DNA from: Capsicum annuum
Taxonomy: Eukaryota; Streptophyta; Magnoliopsida; Solanales; Solanaceae
DNA: 64,000 nt
Assembly (NCBI RefSeq): GCF_002878395.1
Contig: NC_061119.1
Location: 21,216,580 to 21,280,579, forward strand
Direction: 5' to 3'
Shown: one piece after another, positions 24,655 through 36,081 of the stretch
Position numbering within the stretch: position 1 is the first letter of the stretch
How the letters are laid out: each line of letters opens with the position of its first letter
Made by a program: the position numbers and the translations under genes
The notes under the pieces: model-generated
What the model was told of the DNA's origin: nothing
Database searches by the model: none
What the model saw: only the letters and a program-made list of their open reading frames with translations

Positions 24655-24837
24655 TAATATTTTAAAGTTTCTTAGAGAGTCTGAAATTCACATTATGTAG
24701 AGTCTGGTGCATGGGTGTGTAGTGCACCACAATTATAGACAAAAGGCTATAAGGTATTTTAAGAAAAGTTTCCCTTTTTTCATTATTCATGTCATGCTAT
24801 AGATCATCAGCTGTATTTAATCTCCCTTTATAAGTTA

Positions 24838-25690
24838 CCCATCCATCCACTTACAGTGAAATAGCCTCCCAAAAAGAACAAATTAAGAAGAAATGGGAAT
24901 CAGCCCTTACCTTTGCCTCTTTAGGAAGACCCCTTAAATGAGCATGTCTCTCATGCTAAATTTAGAGCTGCTTTCACTACTTTAGCTTATTTAGTAGTTC
25001 CTTAGAACAATCTGTAGGTTGTTTTCATATCTATGCTTTTGATTCATGGTCAGCTAAGTGAGAGCATAGAGCATAGACAGAAGGAGAGAAAAAATAAGAG
25101 GGCTAGAATAAGTAGTTTTAAGCCTAGGTTAAGGGGTAGTAATCGTTCCCAATTCTATCCAAAATTCTCATCCCCAACTCCCCATTAGCAAGTGTGCTAG
25201 TGCATGATTTTAAGAATAATAGTCGAGATAGAGCAACGGGCTCTAAGTTATAAGGTAGTAGGAAGGGTGTTCGTACTAATCCACTTTGTAGAGAATGTGG
25301 TAAGATTTATAAGGGTGTGTGTAGAGTCGACAGTGAAGTATGTTTTGTGTGTGGAGAGCCAGGTCACAGAGTCAAAGATTGCCCAAAGAGTGGTTATCAG
25401 GGTCGGTCCAACGGTTCTCCATTTTCATCTGATCAAGGCTATATTTATTTTATTCCTGACAGGATCAGGAGAGTTCTACTGATATTTTTATGGGTATGTT
25501 ACTTTCCTTTCATTAAAATGTTTATACCTTGTTAGATCCTATAGCTTCTCCTTTTTTTGTAACCTCCTATGTAGTTGCCAAGTTCAGTGTCAGTCCCGAA
25601 ACCTTAGCAGAGTCTTTCTTAGTGTCCACTCGAGTGGGTAAATCTATCTTTGTCAGATGGGTATATAGTGATTGCCTAGTTACAGTATCC
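24838..25690 (+). pseudogene. Element C gag and protease start, degenerate
   Basis: The gag start is recognisable near 24868 by 'RRNGNQP', also present at the start of gag in F (58162), but its ATG is lost. Most of the gag core is missing: text homologous to the start is followed within 200 bases by the Lys/Arg-rich linker 'HRQKERKNKRARI', which in F lies far downstream. An intact CCHC knuckle (CFVCGEPGHRVKDC) lies at 25341-25382. The protease start near 25530 reads 'LLDPIASPFFVTSYVVAKF', with the catalytic D-(S/T)-G changed to D-P-I. Several stops are present. Confidence 0.75.
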
Positions 25691-27671
25691 CAATAAATCA
25701 CTTTAGTTGATTTTAGAAATAGAGTAGTTTAGTTTCTACTTCTTGATGAACCAGTCAGTGGATGAAAGGGTAGTACCTTAGTGCTTAGGAGTCAGACGTG
25801 ATTTTAAATTCATTCTCAGAATCCTATGACAACATACGATCTAGAATTAGAAGCATGAAACCAAGAGTTTAGCAGCAGTAGTAGAGTTGGGATAGTGTTA
25901 TTTGAATTTAAAAAGATTTTGTATTCTATACGACTAGTTGTATGAAATTTGAATCAGTAGGCTTGAAACAGTGTATGAAAGAAGTAAAGTTTAGTTATTC
26001 AAAATTATATGTGATTGATGAGTAGGGTTTTACACTTCTAGGTGCAGTCTTTCAAGGTGAGTTTAGTGTTTATGAGTACTATTATATCTCGGATGCTTGA
26101 GTAAAGTGGTTTCAATTCAGTTTAGAGTTTGTTAAGTGGTCCACAAACTTAGAATGATGGCTATAAGCTAAAGGGGATATGGTAGAACAAGTGACCAAGT
26201 TAGGCTCTTAAATTCTAGTACTAATGATAGTGTGTTGTGGAACAAAACTAGGGAGGGAGATGCCCGACCCATGCTTATTTCAGTATTTATACTTCAGTTA
26301 TTACGAAATTTGCTCATCGCTTACATATTAGCTCAAAGATCATAACTCATATTCATACAAATTATAGAAAATCATGTATGTTTCCTGTTCCTAGTAAAGA
26401 GTTCCAGTTCTCCCTGCGGTCCGAATCATGTTCCACAAATTCAGAAACTCCAAACTCAGGTTATATAGCTCATAACTCATGTATTCATGTTTTATAGTAT
26501 GCTCAATTCCCATAACTAATGCTACACTCTTAATGATTAGATGAATTCAGATTATGTCATGTATATCCTCAGTTTAGATCTCTTGATGAATCAATGATGT
26601 TGATATTCTATTCCACAGGCCTCAGTGAAGTGTCAAGTTCTATATAGTGTTCATTCATGCTTTAGGTCCTCATGCTTAAGCCTTTCAGTGACCTCTTCTT
26701 ATGAAATAATATAGTGATGAGAAATTTCTTAGATGGGAGAGGTTGCATGTTTTATGTTAAGTAAATATTGTTGCATGCTCATTTTACTCAAGGCTGTAGT
26801 TATGAAGATAGGTTTGAATTTCATGTTGGTGTGTAAGTGTATAAAGGCATTATGTGTTACTGAATGGCTAGTAAGAGGTCATATTTAGTATTTAAAGGGG
26901 TAATCAGGATTATTTCAGGGATGGAAAATTATGAAAATGGAAAGTGTATTGAATTCATGACTCAGACTAGTATTACATTGTTATGTTTCCATTTAGTATA
27001 TTCGAGTGGGCTTGTACATAGTGGGAGAATTCAGTCCAGCTCAGACTTCAGTAGGTAGAGTTATCAGTGCTCCTATGAGTATCTTCAGTAGCCTCAAGTA
27101 TAGTGTTGTATTGAAGAAGAGTGGATAGCTGAGGGAGCATTTGGGAAGTATGTCTAGCTCAAAAATGGCAGTTACATTATTTAAGGCATAGTAATTCTGC
27201 TTTAGCTTATGTTTCGTAGGCCTATGTTCTATGTCCCAGAATTATATCCATGTTGGGATTCCATATACAAATGTCCTATTTAGACCATGTCCAGGATTCC
27301 CTACTCTCTAATATTATTAGAACTTCTTAGAAAGTGCATTGATGAAATACTCTAGTTGAGGATAAGCTCCCAATATGCGTTTTTCCATAAGGCTTGCAAT
27401 TCAGATTAGCAGTTAGACAGAAAAGTTCCTATGGTTTTTTCGTCTTTTTATCTAGTCTTACTATCTAAAGTTTCATAAGTATATCCCTTCCAAGAAATAG
27501 TTTGTTCACATCCATGTAAATTATGAATCCAGTTCTGTTCATGCATCATATTTTAGATCCCAGATATTTAGTCATGATTGTGTCCGTAAGCGTTCCCTGC
27601 ATCATCTTAGTTTTTCTAGTGTTTCAGTCAAGTCAGTAACATTCGGGAGGACGAACTATGCCAAGAGGGAG
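25691..27671 (+). other. Element C interior without recognisable RT or integrase
   Basis: No YxDD, RNase H or integrase motif is seen in any frame. Near 27600-27671 the text resembles the 3' end of a gypsy pol followed by a purine tract (CCAAGAGGGAGA) and TGTAATACCCC at 27671. This looks like the start of a further LTR of the same superfamily, so this stretch may be a patchwork of two related elements. Confidence 0.5.
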
Positions 27672-28168
27672 ATGTAATACCCCTAAGCTTTTTATATTCT
27701 AAATCTCTCATCTTTTCTTTGAAAAAATGAATCTAGCCGGAGGTAATGGTTAATCATAAGTTGACTCTCTTATTCCTATCTCATCCTTATAACCATTCTC
27801 ATGTCACTGCATGTGTTAAAGAAATCAGTTAAGTTCATGATATCTAGTTCATGTATCTTGTTTCAGACTTAGTTATCATCTTATGTTCCCATTCATGCAT
27901 GTTCAATAAATGATGACAGATTCTTCAGCACTCTCACCTTAAGGTAATAATTTTCCTTATAGTCTCTCTTTTCCAAGCTTAGTTTCAGTTGCAAATTATT
28001 CTCATGTAAGTCATGCATTGGAAGGACCAATTCAGTCATGTATCACGTTTCACACTTGGTCATGTAATCACATTTTCATCACGTATATTCAGCATGTAAT
28101 GTTAATTCTTCAGTGTTTTCAACATCACCAATCTTATTCAAGGACAAATGATCACAAGGAGGAGATAT
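27671..28168 (+). repeat. Possible LTR fragment preceding the element C 3' LTR
   Basis: Starts TGTAATACCCCTAAGC right after a purine-rich tract, like LTR starts at 23122 and 28169, but the following 490 bases do not continue like the C LTR. The segment ends with AAGGAGGAGATAT (28156-28168), the polypurine tract next to the true C 3' LTR. Nothing coding. Confidence 0.4.
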
Positions 28169-28268
28169 TGTAATACCCCAAAAATTAAAATCAATGTTAG
28201 AGCCAAGATTCAAGCTCATGCAGAGTACATTTTAGTTCCTTGGTAGTTTCATAAGTGAGTTTGATGTA
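28169..28268 (+). repeat. Element C 3' LTR, first piece
   Basis: TGTAATACCCCAAAAATT and the following 80 bases match 23122-23222. It breaks at ATGTA (28264-28268), the duplicated target of element D. The rest of this LTR is at 54378-55553. Confidence 0.9.
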
Positions 28269-29217
28269 TGTTGAAACCTAATTTTTGCCCTCCAGGACTA
28301 AATTTAATCCTGAGTTTCTTCGGTCCTTAATAAAATCAAAATATTTATTTCATCCGAATAAAAAATTTTCAATATATTTTTTGTACATAATTTTTCCATT
28401 TTTAAGAAGCAATTATATTATCGTATTCAATTATATGAGATTATATAATTTTATTACTTAATATTTATTTTATGAAATATCATATTTTAATCAAAGCATA
28501 TTTTGAAAATAAATTTAAAGGATTAAAAATGTTGATCTAAATATAATTTATTTGGATATATATGTGTTTGATTTTATTAAATTGAAAAGCTCGGGATTAA
28601 ACAATGTATTAATTCGTATTGAATTTTGATTTAATTTAGTCAATTTATTAAATTTTGACCACAATTGAAATCAAATTGGTCACATTAGCAATACAATGGA
28701 CCAATTTAATTTTAATTAAATCAAAATACAAATTAAACTTGACCAAGTTCTAAATTTTACTTGGGTTTATGTTTTAAATAACCCCCAAAATTTACACACA
28801 TCATCTACCCTTTCAATTAAACCAACCAATTCACCAACCCAAGTCCAATTAACCCCTGATCAGGCCCAAACAGCCTCCACAACACACCAGCCCCTTATCC
28901 ATGACCCGACCAACTTTTCTTTTCTCCAGACCACAAGGCAGCATCATCGACAAATAGCAACAACAAACGACAGCACTAACCTCAGCGTTAACAGCAACAA
29001 TACTCCGACTTTAACGTCAATTCAAAGGTAACCTGACCCGACGCCACTAACCAACTCCAATATCAGCAAGAACGTGACTCGGCCCTTCCCCACAAGCATA
29101 TCACGTGGATCCGTACTAAGAAAACCAAACGACAATTCAAAGGTGACCTGACCCGACGCCACTAACCAACTCCAATATCAGCAAAAATGTGACCCAGCCC
29201 TTCCCCACAAGCATATT
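28269..29217 (+). repeat. Element D left LTR, first part
   Basis: Begins TGTTGAAACCTAATTTTTGCC and matches 50049 onward. The last 200 bases contain a partial tandem duplication (see separate entry). It ends at CCCACAAGCATAT, where pararetroviral sequence begins. A-rich with no gene. Confidence 0.9.
29018..29217 (+). repeat. Partial tandem duplication, 115-bp period, at the viral junction
   Basis: CAATTCAAAGGTAACCTGAC at 29018 recurs as CAATTCAAAGGTGACCTGAC at 29133. The second copy runs to CAAGCATAT and then gives way to viral sequence. The right LTR has the segment only once (50824-50910). Confidence 0.85.
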
Positions 29218-29305
29218 AGAGCCCATTTATTTAAATAATATGGAAGTAGCATATATGTTTAAATTTAGATTAGATTTACTTGAGATTAATTTATATTGAT
29301 TAATT

Positions 29306-29566
29306 ATGAGACGATCATTTAAAAATAGAGAAGCTTTTAGAAAAATTAAAGAATATTTAATTAGTAATTATTCAGAATATATAAGTCCAAATAAAACAAA
29401 AGAAAACTCACAAAGATTATCTTACCTAATTACCTTAATATCTAGTATTGAAGGAAAATTAATAATCTATTTAAAATCTAGAAGAATGAGACACATACCA
29501 CCTAATTATGATAAAATTAGATTTAGATACCCACCAAAATATTATAAATATGATTTAAATGAATAA
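29306..29566 (+). CDS. EPRV small ORF F
   Basis: 86 codons, intact, highly basic (MRRSFKNREAF... ending KYYKYDLNE). I do not recognise it. The segment 'LSYLITLISSIEGKLI' resembles text in broken ORF E (near 37893-37930), so the two may be duplicates. Its stop overlaps the start of the next ORF (ATGAATAA), the coupling typical of pararetroviral polycistronic RNA. The same frame is open upstream to 29241 except for one TGA at 29297, so the true start could be earlier and lost at the junction. Confidence 0.6.
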   Translation: MRRSFKNREAFRKIKEYLISNYSEYISPNKTKENSQRLSYLITLISSIEGKLIIYLKSRRMRHIPPNYDKIRFRYPPKYYKYDLNE

Positions 29567-29771
29567 AATACAAAAATACAAAGAATTAAAACAAATTATT
29601 TCTAAAAAACGTAAAGAATTAAAAATAAGAATAGAAAGACTACATTATAATATATTTGCCGGAGTTAGTAAAAACTCAATAAATTCACAAAAAGATGAAA
29701 TATCAAATTTAGAATCACAAATAGGTAGTTTAGAATATATATATCAGCATGAACTATTTACAATAAAATGA
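29559..29771 (+). CDS. EPRV small ORF G
   Basis: 70 codons, intact; Lys- and Glu-rich with likely helical, coiled-coil character (EISNLESQIGSLEYIYQ). Starts inside the stop of ORF F and ends with ATGA shared with the coat-protein frame. Function unknown. The small ORF immediately before the main ORF in badnaviruses has a similar place and size, but I see no sequence reason to equate them. Confidence 0.6.
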   Translation: MNKIQKYKELKQIISKKRKELKIRIERLHYNIFAGVSKNSINSQKDEISNLESQIGSLEYIYQHELFTIK

Positions 29772-31590
29772 ACAAAGAAGAATTTATATTAGATGAAAAA
29801 ATATATGAAAATCACGAAGGATTAAAAATAAAAATAGTATTTTCTAATCTAGGAAGAAGATATAAGAAAATAGGTGAACATTTATATTTAATGCCAGAAA
29901 AAGAAGAATTAAAATTAGAAGATAAATTGATGGCTATGGTGAGAATAGAAAAAGAAAACGAAGAAATAGATAGAAAAAAGAAAATAGAAAAAATAAAAAA
30001 ACAAACTACAGAAGAAATATTAAAAATAGAAGAAACTAAAAATAGTAGGATTGCTAAATTAGAAAAAGAGCTACAAATGCGAAAAGATCTGTATGAAAAA
30101 AGACAGAAAGAAAAAGAAGAAAAAGATAAAGAACAAAAATTATTAAATGAGATAAATCAATTTAAAGAAAAATTAGAAATAGACAATAAAGAAATAGAAA
30201 CTAAGGAATTAGAAATTAATACAATAGATGTTGACGAAACAGATAGTTATGATTCGAAAGATAGTGAAACATATACAGAAATCTTACCAAATACAAAAAA
30301 TTTCGGAATCAGTGGAAAACAAGAAATAATTAATGAAGAAAACTTAGAAAATATAAACACGAAAATAAACACTCTTGGTAAAAAAAGAAGATGAAAATAC
30401 AATACCTAGAACATCATAAATAAGAAAACCTACATATTATAAGAATAAGTTTAAAAGATATAATCTAAAGAATGAATATGACAAATGGACACTAAAACAA
30501 ATAGTTAATAAATATTATAACTTTTTAGACTTAGATTGTGTAATAGATACAGAAAAAAAAATACAATTATGGATAGGATATATGAAAAAACAATTATTAG
30601 ATAATAATATAAATGTAATAGATGCACCAAAATATATAGAAAGAACACTAATAGGAACAGTGAAATTATGGTTTTTAAATCTAACTGAAAATAGTAAAAG
30701 AGTATTAAGAACTGACAAACCCACAGAAGGAACTTCATCAACAACCACAACTAAACTAACACCTATAGAATTATTAAAAAAAATACGAAACAGCTATAAA
30801 AGACGAATTTTGTAGCATGACAACAACAGAAGATGAACAACATGGAGAGAAAGATACAAATAGGAGTTTAATGTTAAAATTAGCAATATGTAATATGTGC
30901 TACATAGATGAATAAACTTGCGCATTTAAAGAATATTATTATAAAGGAGCATATAATACAGAAGAAAGTAAAGAAATAAGTAAATTATATTTTAATAAAT
31001 TACCTAAACCATTTAATTCAAAAATAATAAAAAGTTGGGATGAAGCAAAAATAGTAGATACTCTAGGAGCAAGAATAAAATTTTTACAAAAATGGTATAG
31101 AAACCTATGTGAAAAATATAGAGAAGAAATAAAAATGAAAAAAACATTAATAAGAAATTTAGCATGTTGCAAAGATAAAATAGCACCTCAATTTGGATGC
31201 GAAGAAAGATATTATAAGAAAAGAAAAAGGCATAAGAAATATAAGAAATACAAAAAATCAAAATATAAGCATAAGAAACCGAGAGAAAGATATTATGCAA
31301 AAAATTATAAACATAAAAGACCATATAGGAAAAAGAAATCTATAAAGGAATGTACTTGTTATAATTGCGGAAAATGAGGACATTTAGCTAGAGATTGTAA
31401 ATTACCTAAAACCCCAAAAAATAAACAAATATCATAAATAAAAATAAAAAATACAGAATATATGCAGATAGATTATATAGATTATGAATTAGAAAGTGAA
31501 GACAATATATATGAAATTTCAGAGAATGAAACAGATAATGAAATAGAAGATAATGAAATAGATTGTGAATTAGACGAATTAAATGATTGA
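29768..31590 (+). pseudogene. EPRV coat protein gene, broken
   Basis: This is the capsid protein of the pararetrovirus. N-terminal 208 codons (29768-30394) are open: a long Lys/Glu-rich coiled coil (about residues 60-145) and an acidic patch (residues 148-170, rich in Asp, Glu and Ser). The frame shifts at an A-run near 30383 into 30396-30815, and again at an A-run near 30777 into the third frame, which runs to 31590. The core includes 'EYYYKGAYNTEES' and 'YFNKLP'. A basic Lys/Arg/Tyr-rich tract (31210-31345) precedes a CCHC knuckle at 31357-31398 (CYNCGK, stop, GHLARDC). An acidic tail follows. In-frame stops: TAA 30913, TGA 31375 and TAA 31435. The end overlaps the movement-protein start by eight bases. 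Confidence 0.85.
31357..31398 (+). other. CCHC zinc knuckle of EPRV coat protein, with internal TGA
   Basis: C-x2-C-x4-H-x4-C spacing is kept (Cys at 31357 and 31366, His at 31381, Cys at 31396). The residue before Gly-His is a TGA stop (31375-31377). The knuckle binds viral RNA during packaging in the family. Confidence 0.85.
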
Positions 31591-32822
31591 AGAAGATATA
31601 CAAATAAACCAAATGATTGAAGAAGATATAAAAATAATAACAAAAGAAGAATATTTAAATGACGAAGGAACAGATCAAAAAATAATATTTGATAACAATG
31701 TATTTGATGAAATAAAAGGAAAAGAGTTAGACTTAAGTGTACAAAAAATAATTCAAATACCAACAATAAAAAATATATTTACTAGGAAAAAGGAAGAATA
31801 TTACGTAGTAAGTCAAAAGGAACATGTAATAGACTGCAGATATGCAAAAGGTAAAGCTAGTATACCACTACTAACAAAAAGGTTAATTAATAAAGAAATA
31901 AACGATATAAAAAGTAGATGAGACCCAATAAAATATGTACACCTTGGAGGTACAGAGATATTAATAAAAACTTATTTTAGAGAAGAAATAGATACACCAA
32001 TAGAATTATATTTAGCAGATGATAAGATTATAAGACCTATAGAAAAAAGCATAATAACTGCGATTAAAGGAAATTTAATATACCAAAAATTTAAATTTAT
32101 AATAAGTGCAAATTATTTAGTAGCAATAACAGATAAAAATATAGATAAATCATTAGTATTATATTGGAAAATATCAAGAATAGAACTAACCCCAGGAAGT
32201 AAAATATTTACAGTAAGATGTAAAAATCTATATGTATTAACAACAAAACATAAAATAACGGGAAAAAATAAAATTAATAAAATACAAAATAGAAAGTCCT
32301 TTTGAAAAAATCATAAAAACAATTGATAATAATGATTATAGTTACAGAAATATAGACATAGAAGAAGATTTAGAAATAATAAATGATAGAATAAGTACAA
32401 CAAAAAGAATAGCTTATGAAAAATCAGAATCATCAAATTCATCAAAAAATACAAGTTATGAAACAAGTTCAATAGTTAATTTAAATCAATATTATATAAC
32501 AGGAACAATAAACGAACAGGACAAGAAGAAAATTATATAACAAAATATCTAGTAAAAAATGAGGAAATAAAATCTAATAATAATATATGCCCAGATCTAC
32601 CAAGAAGCTTAATAAACACTAAAAATATAGCAGAAAAAAGAAATAATAATAGGAGTTAGAAAAATGAAAATAGAATTTGAAATAAAGGAAGAAATGCAAA
32701 AAGTAGACATAATATTGGGAATTAAATGGCTCAAAAAAGTAAAAACATACAATATAGAACATACACAATTATCTATAACATATAATAGGGAAAGATTATT
32801 CCTAAGAAGAGCTCTAACATGA
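31583..32822 (+). pseudogene. EPRV movement protein gene (30K superfamily), broken
   Basis: A 30K-type cell-to-cell movement protein. The first 112 codons are open (31583-31921). The core follows after a TGA at 31919: 'KYVHLGGTEILIKTYFREE', then 'DTPIELYLADDK', with the conserved Asp of the family, then 'NLIYQKFKFI' and 'KSLVLYW'. This layout matches badna- and cavemovirus movement proteins. A frameshift follows near 32276 (A-run), with more near 32515 and 32640. The C-terminus (32664-32822) ends 'VDIILGIKWLKKVKTYNIE', which looks like a retropepsin flap and end strand. Its TGA at 32820 overlaps the next start and may be the real stop. Confidence 0.8.
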
Positions 32823-32823
32823 T

Positions 32824-34755
32824 ATGAAAATATATGTATTAATGAAGATAGTAGTAGAAGGATATTATAGTAGATATTATACACCTATGATAGATACAGG
32901 AGCAGAAGATAATTTATGTAGATATAATTGTTTACCAGAAAGTAAATAAGATAAATTAAAAACACCAATAATAGTTAAAGGATTTAATAACGAAGGAAGT
33001 TTAATTACTTATAAAGCTAAGAATGTAAAAACACAAGTATGGGATAAAATATTACCAATAGAAGAAATCTATAATTATGAGCTAACATAAGATATACTTT
33101 TAGGAATACCTTTTTTAGATAAACTATATCCACATAAAATAACTAGAACAGATTGGTGGTTTACAACACCATGTAAACAGAAAGTAAGAGCAAAGAGAGT
33201 TATTAACAAAATAAGAAAAAAAACTGATTGGATAAAAATAAGTGAAGAAATTACACAAAAATTAAAAAATATAAAAAATAATGAAGATACAATAGAACTG
33301 GTCGTATTTTCAAAAAATAAAAAGGATATAAGTATATTTTCAATAAATAAGATAGAAATAATTAAGAAAAAATTAGAACAATTATATAGTGAATATCCAT
33401 TAAAAGGATGGGAAAAACGTAAAACCGCTATAAAAATTGAATTAATAGATAAAAATAGCATAATAACCCAAACACCATTAACATATAATTTTGACAATTT
33501 AAAAGAATTTAAAATGCACATAGAAGAATTATTAGAAAAACAATACATACAAAAGAGTAATAGTAAACATAATAGCCCAACATTTATAGTAAATAAACAT
33601 AGTGAACAAAAATGAGGAAAAAGTAGGATGGTTATTGATTATAGAAATTTAAATGCAAAAACATCAACTTATAATTACCCAATACCAAATAAGATATTAA
33701 AAATAAGATAAATACAAAGATATAATTATTTTAGTAAATTTGATTGTAAATCAGGATTTTACCATTTAAAGTTAGAAGAAGAATTTAAGGAATTAACCAC
33801 ATTTACGGTACCACAAGGATTTTATGAATGAAATGTACTACCATTTGGATATAAAAATGCACTAGGTTCATATCAACATTTTATGGATAGTTATTTTAAA
33901 CAACTACCTAATTGTATAATATACATAGATGATATACTATTATATACAAAAGCTGAAGAAAAACATTTAAAATTATTAGAACAGTTTACAGATATCATAG
34001 AAAAATTAGGAATAAGTTTAAGTGAGAAGAAAACAGAAATTATGAAAAATCAGATAGAATTTTTGGGAATACAAATAGATAAAACTGGAGTCAAAATGCA
34101 ACAACATATAGTACAAAAAATAATAAATTCAAAAGAAGAATTAGCTACAAAAAAGAAATTACAATCATTTTTAGGATTAGTAAACCAAGTAAGAGAATAT
34201 ATTTCAAAATTAGCAGAAAACTTAAAACCATTACAGAAAAAATTTAAAAAGGATGTAGAATATAACTATAACGAAGAAGATAAAAAACAAGTTCAGAAAA
34301 TAAGAATACTTTATAAAGAATTACCAAAATTACAATTTTCAGATGAAAATAGAAAATTTATATATATAGTAGAAGCAGATACTAGTGAATGTAGTTATGG
34401 AGGAATACTTAAATATAGATATGAATAAGAAAAATTAGAACACCATTGTAGATACTACTCAGGTACGTTTAATGAAACAAAAATAAAATGAGAAATAAAT
34501 AGAAAATAATTATGCTCATTATATAAATGTTTATTAGCATTTGAGCCATATATTGTATATAACAAGTTTATTGTACGAACAGATAATACACAAGTACGTT
34601 GGTGGCTAACAAAGAAAATACAAAATTCTGTTACAACAAAAGAGATTCAGAGACTAGTCTTGAATATATTAAATTTTACATTTACAATTGAAGTAATTAC
34701 TACTAATAAAAATGTTATTGCAGACTACATATTAAGACAAAGGAACAAAGACTGA
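32824..34755 (+). pseudogene. EPRV protease-reverse transcriptase-RNase H gene, broken
   Basis: The replication polyprotein, in one frame throughout. The start ATG at 32824 overlaps the previous frame's end. The protease active site DTG at 32893-32901 is intact, followed by 'DILLGIPFLDKLYP' after 33088. RT has 'MVIDYRNLN' (33628 on), 'FSKFDCKSGFYHLKLEEE', 'VLPFGYKNA' and the intact active site YIDD (33922-33933). RNase H has 'EADTSECSYGGIL' (34372 on) and 'RTDNTQVRWW'; it ends near 'VIADYIL'. In-frame stops: TAA 32947, TAA 33088, TGA 33613, TAA 33709, TGA 33829, TAA 34426, TGA 34489 and TAA 34507; TGA 34753 is probably the natural end. With eight premature stops and no indel, decay here is by point change only. 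Confidence 0.92.
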
Positions 34756-34810
34756 TATAATAGAAGATGATTCTTTAGAAAAGATATTCAAAACCCTAAC
34801 TACGCTTTTA

Positions 34811-35948
34811 ATGAAAGTGGACAGTATGGGTAATGAAATAGAAAAGCTAAAGACTAATGAAGATAAACTGAAGTCTATAGCTACAAATCAGATAACTCAG
34901 CAGTGCACAGAGCTATGTCAATCGGAAGACATTAAAATTCCAGAGCTAGAAGGAGAAGTTCGGGCACTCCTTAAAACCCATAACATTTACCAATCTATTT
35001 TTGCAGGTACAAACAAAGGAGTTAGGAAAAACACAAATATAAACCTAAACAAGCTATTTGATAAACCATATATTCCAAATACATCAAAAGATCCCATGAT
35101 TATACGCCCACAAATTACCATATACCGAGATAGTTTAAACCAAGACAAAAAGACCTATAACTACACAGCCCGAACATATATAGAAAATATCTACAATGTA
35201 CAAACCTTTTGTAAATACTAACCCCAGAGCTATAAACATCCAAGAACCAGATACAAACTATATAACTCAAAGATTGACCGGATACAATAAGCTAATTGCT
35301 TTACCTAAGACCAAACCAAGTCTAGTTAAAACTTGTTATGAATATGGACTACTCAGTACTGTATATACCTCTGACGGAAATGAGATATCCACTATATCGG
35401 AAATATATGAAGCATTTAGCATTTTTAAAAGAATAACCAAAGGTACCCTATTTTTTATAAAAATCTACACGGCACCAGCAGAGATGTTATATGATGACGT
35501 TAAAAAACACATACAAGTTGTAAAGATAGGAATGACATGAGATATGATTATACCACAAGATATTATTCCATAACCAAAAATACCTAGAATTGAGTTACCA
35601 AAATTTTATGCGAATAAGAGGATTATCGGACAATCTACAATTTTGCAAGAGCTAGCAAACACATACCGCAACCAAAATCCCATATGGAGTTATTATTCAA
35701 GAAATCACGTACTAATATATTCAAATTCAAAGGAATTACGTGAAATAGATATGGAAACTATTAGGCAATAGATTCTGTGGTTGCCCAAACCAGAGACGGA
35801 ACCTATCGCCAAAGCTATCAGAGAAAAATTTATTTCAGAAGAATTATTAACAAGATATTGCAAGACAATTGGACACAAATATTCAGATCATAAATATTCA
35901 AAATGTAATGGAGGAGATAATGATAGCCGAGAAGTTCAGCTAGAATAG
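34811..35948 (+). pseudogene. EPRV transactivator/viroplasmin-like gene (TAV position), broken
   Basis: The gene lies downstream of RNase H, where caulimo-, cavemo- and solendoviruses encode the translational transactivator and inclusion-body protein. The first 136 codons are open, with a short coiled coil (MGNEIEKLKTNEDKL). A frameshift near 35196-35215 leads to a second open piece (35196-35540), then TGA 35538, TAA 35571, TAG 35769 and TAG 35946. Near the end a Cys/His cluster (YCKTIGHKYSDHKYSKC, near 35857-35907) could bind zinc. The frame is open for about 75 bases upstream of the first ATG, overlapping the RT end. Assignment rests on position and overall resemblance to solendovirus ORF4, from memory. 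Confidence 0.7.
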
Positions 35949-36081
35949 AAGCAAAATCAACTAAGAAGATAAGAATGCCAGCTGGAAGATACAAGATCAG
36001 AAATAATAATGGAAATATGGAAAAGCAGCAGATACGACAAAGAGAAAATATCAACGGAGTAATAATAGAAGTCAAGCTATT

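Noticed and set aside
33075..33548. 157-codon minus-strand frame opposite the EPRV protease/RT
   Set aside because: The viral coding strand is A-rich and poor in T, so its complement lacks stops by composition; the protein is a hydrophobic low-complexity shadow. The same holds for the minus frames at 30505-31766 and 32609-32884.
31919..35540. TGA as a reassigned Trp codon in the virus
   Set aside because: Many TGG Trp codons are present, TAA stops are as frequent, and frameshifts occur in the neighbouring CP, MP and TAV genes, so this is decay.
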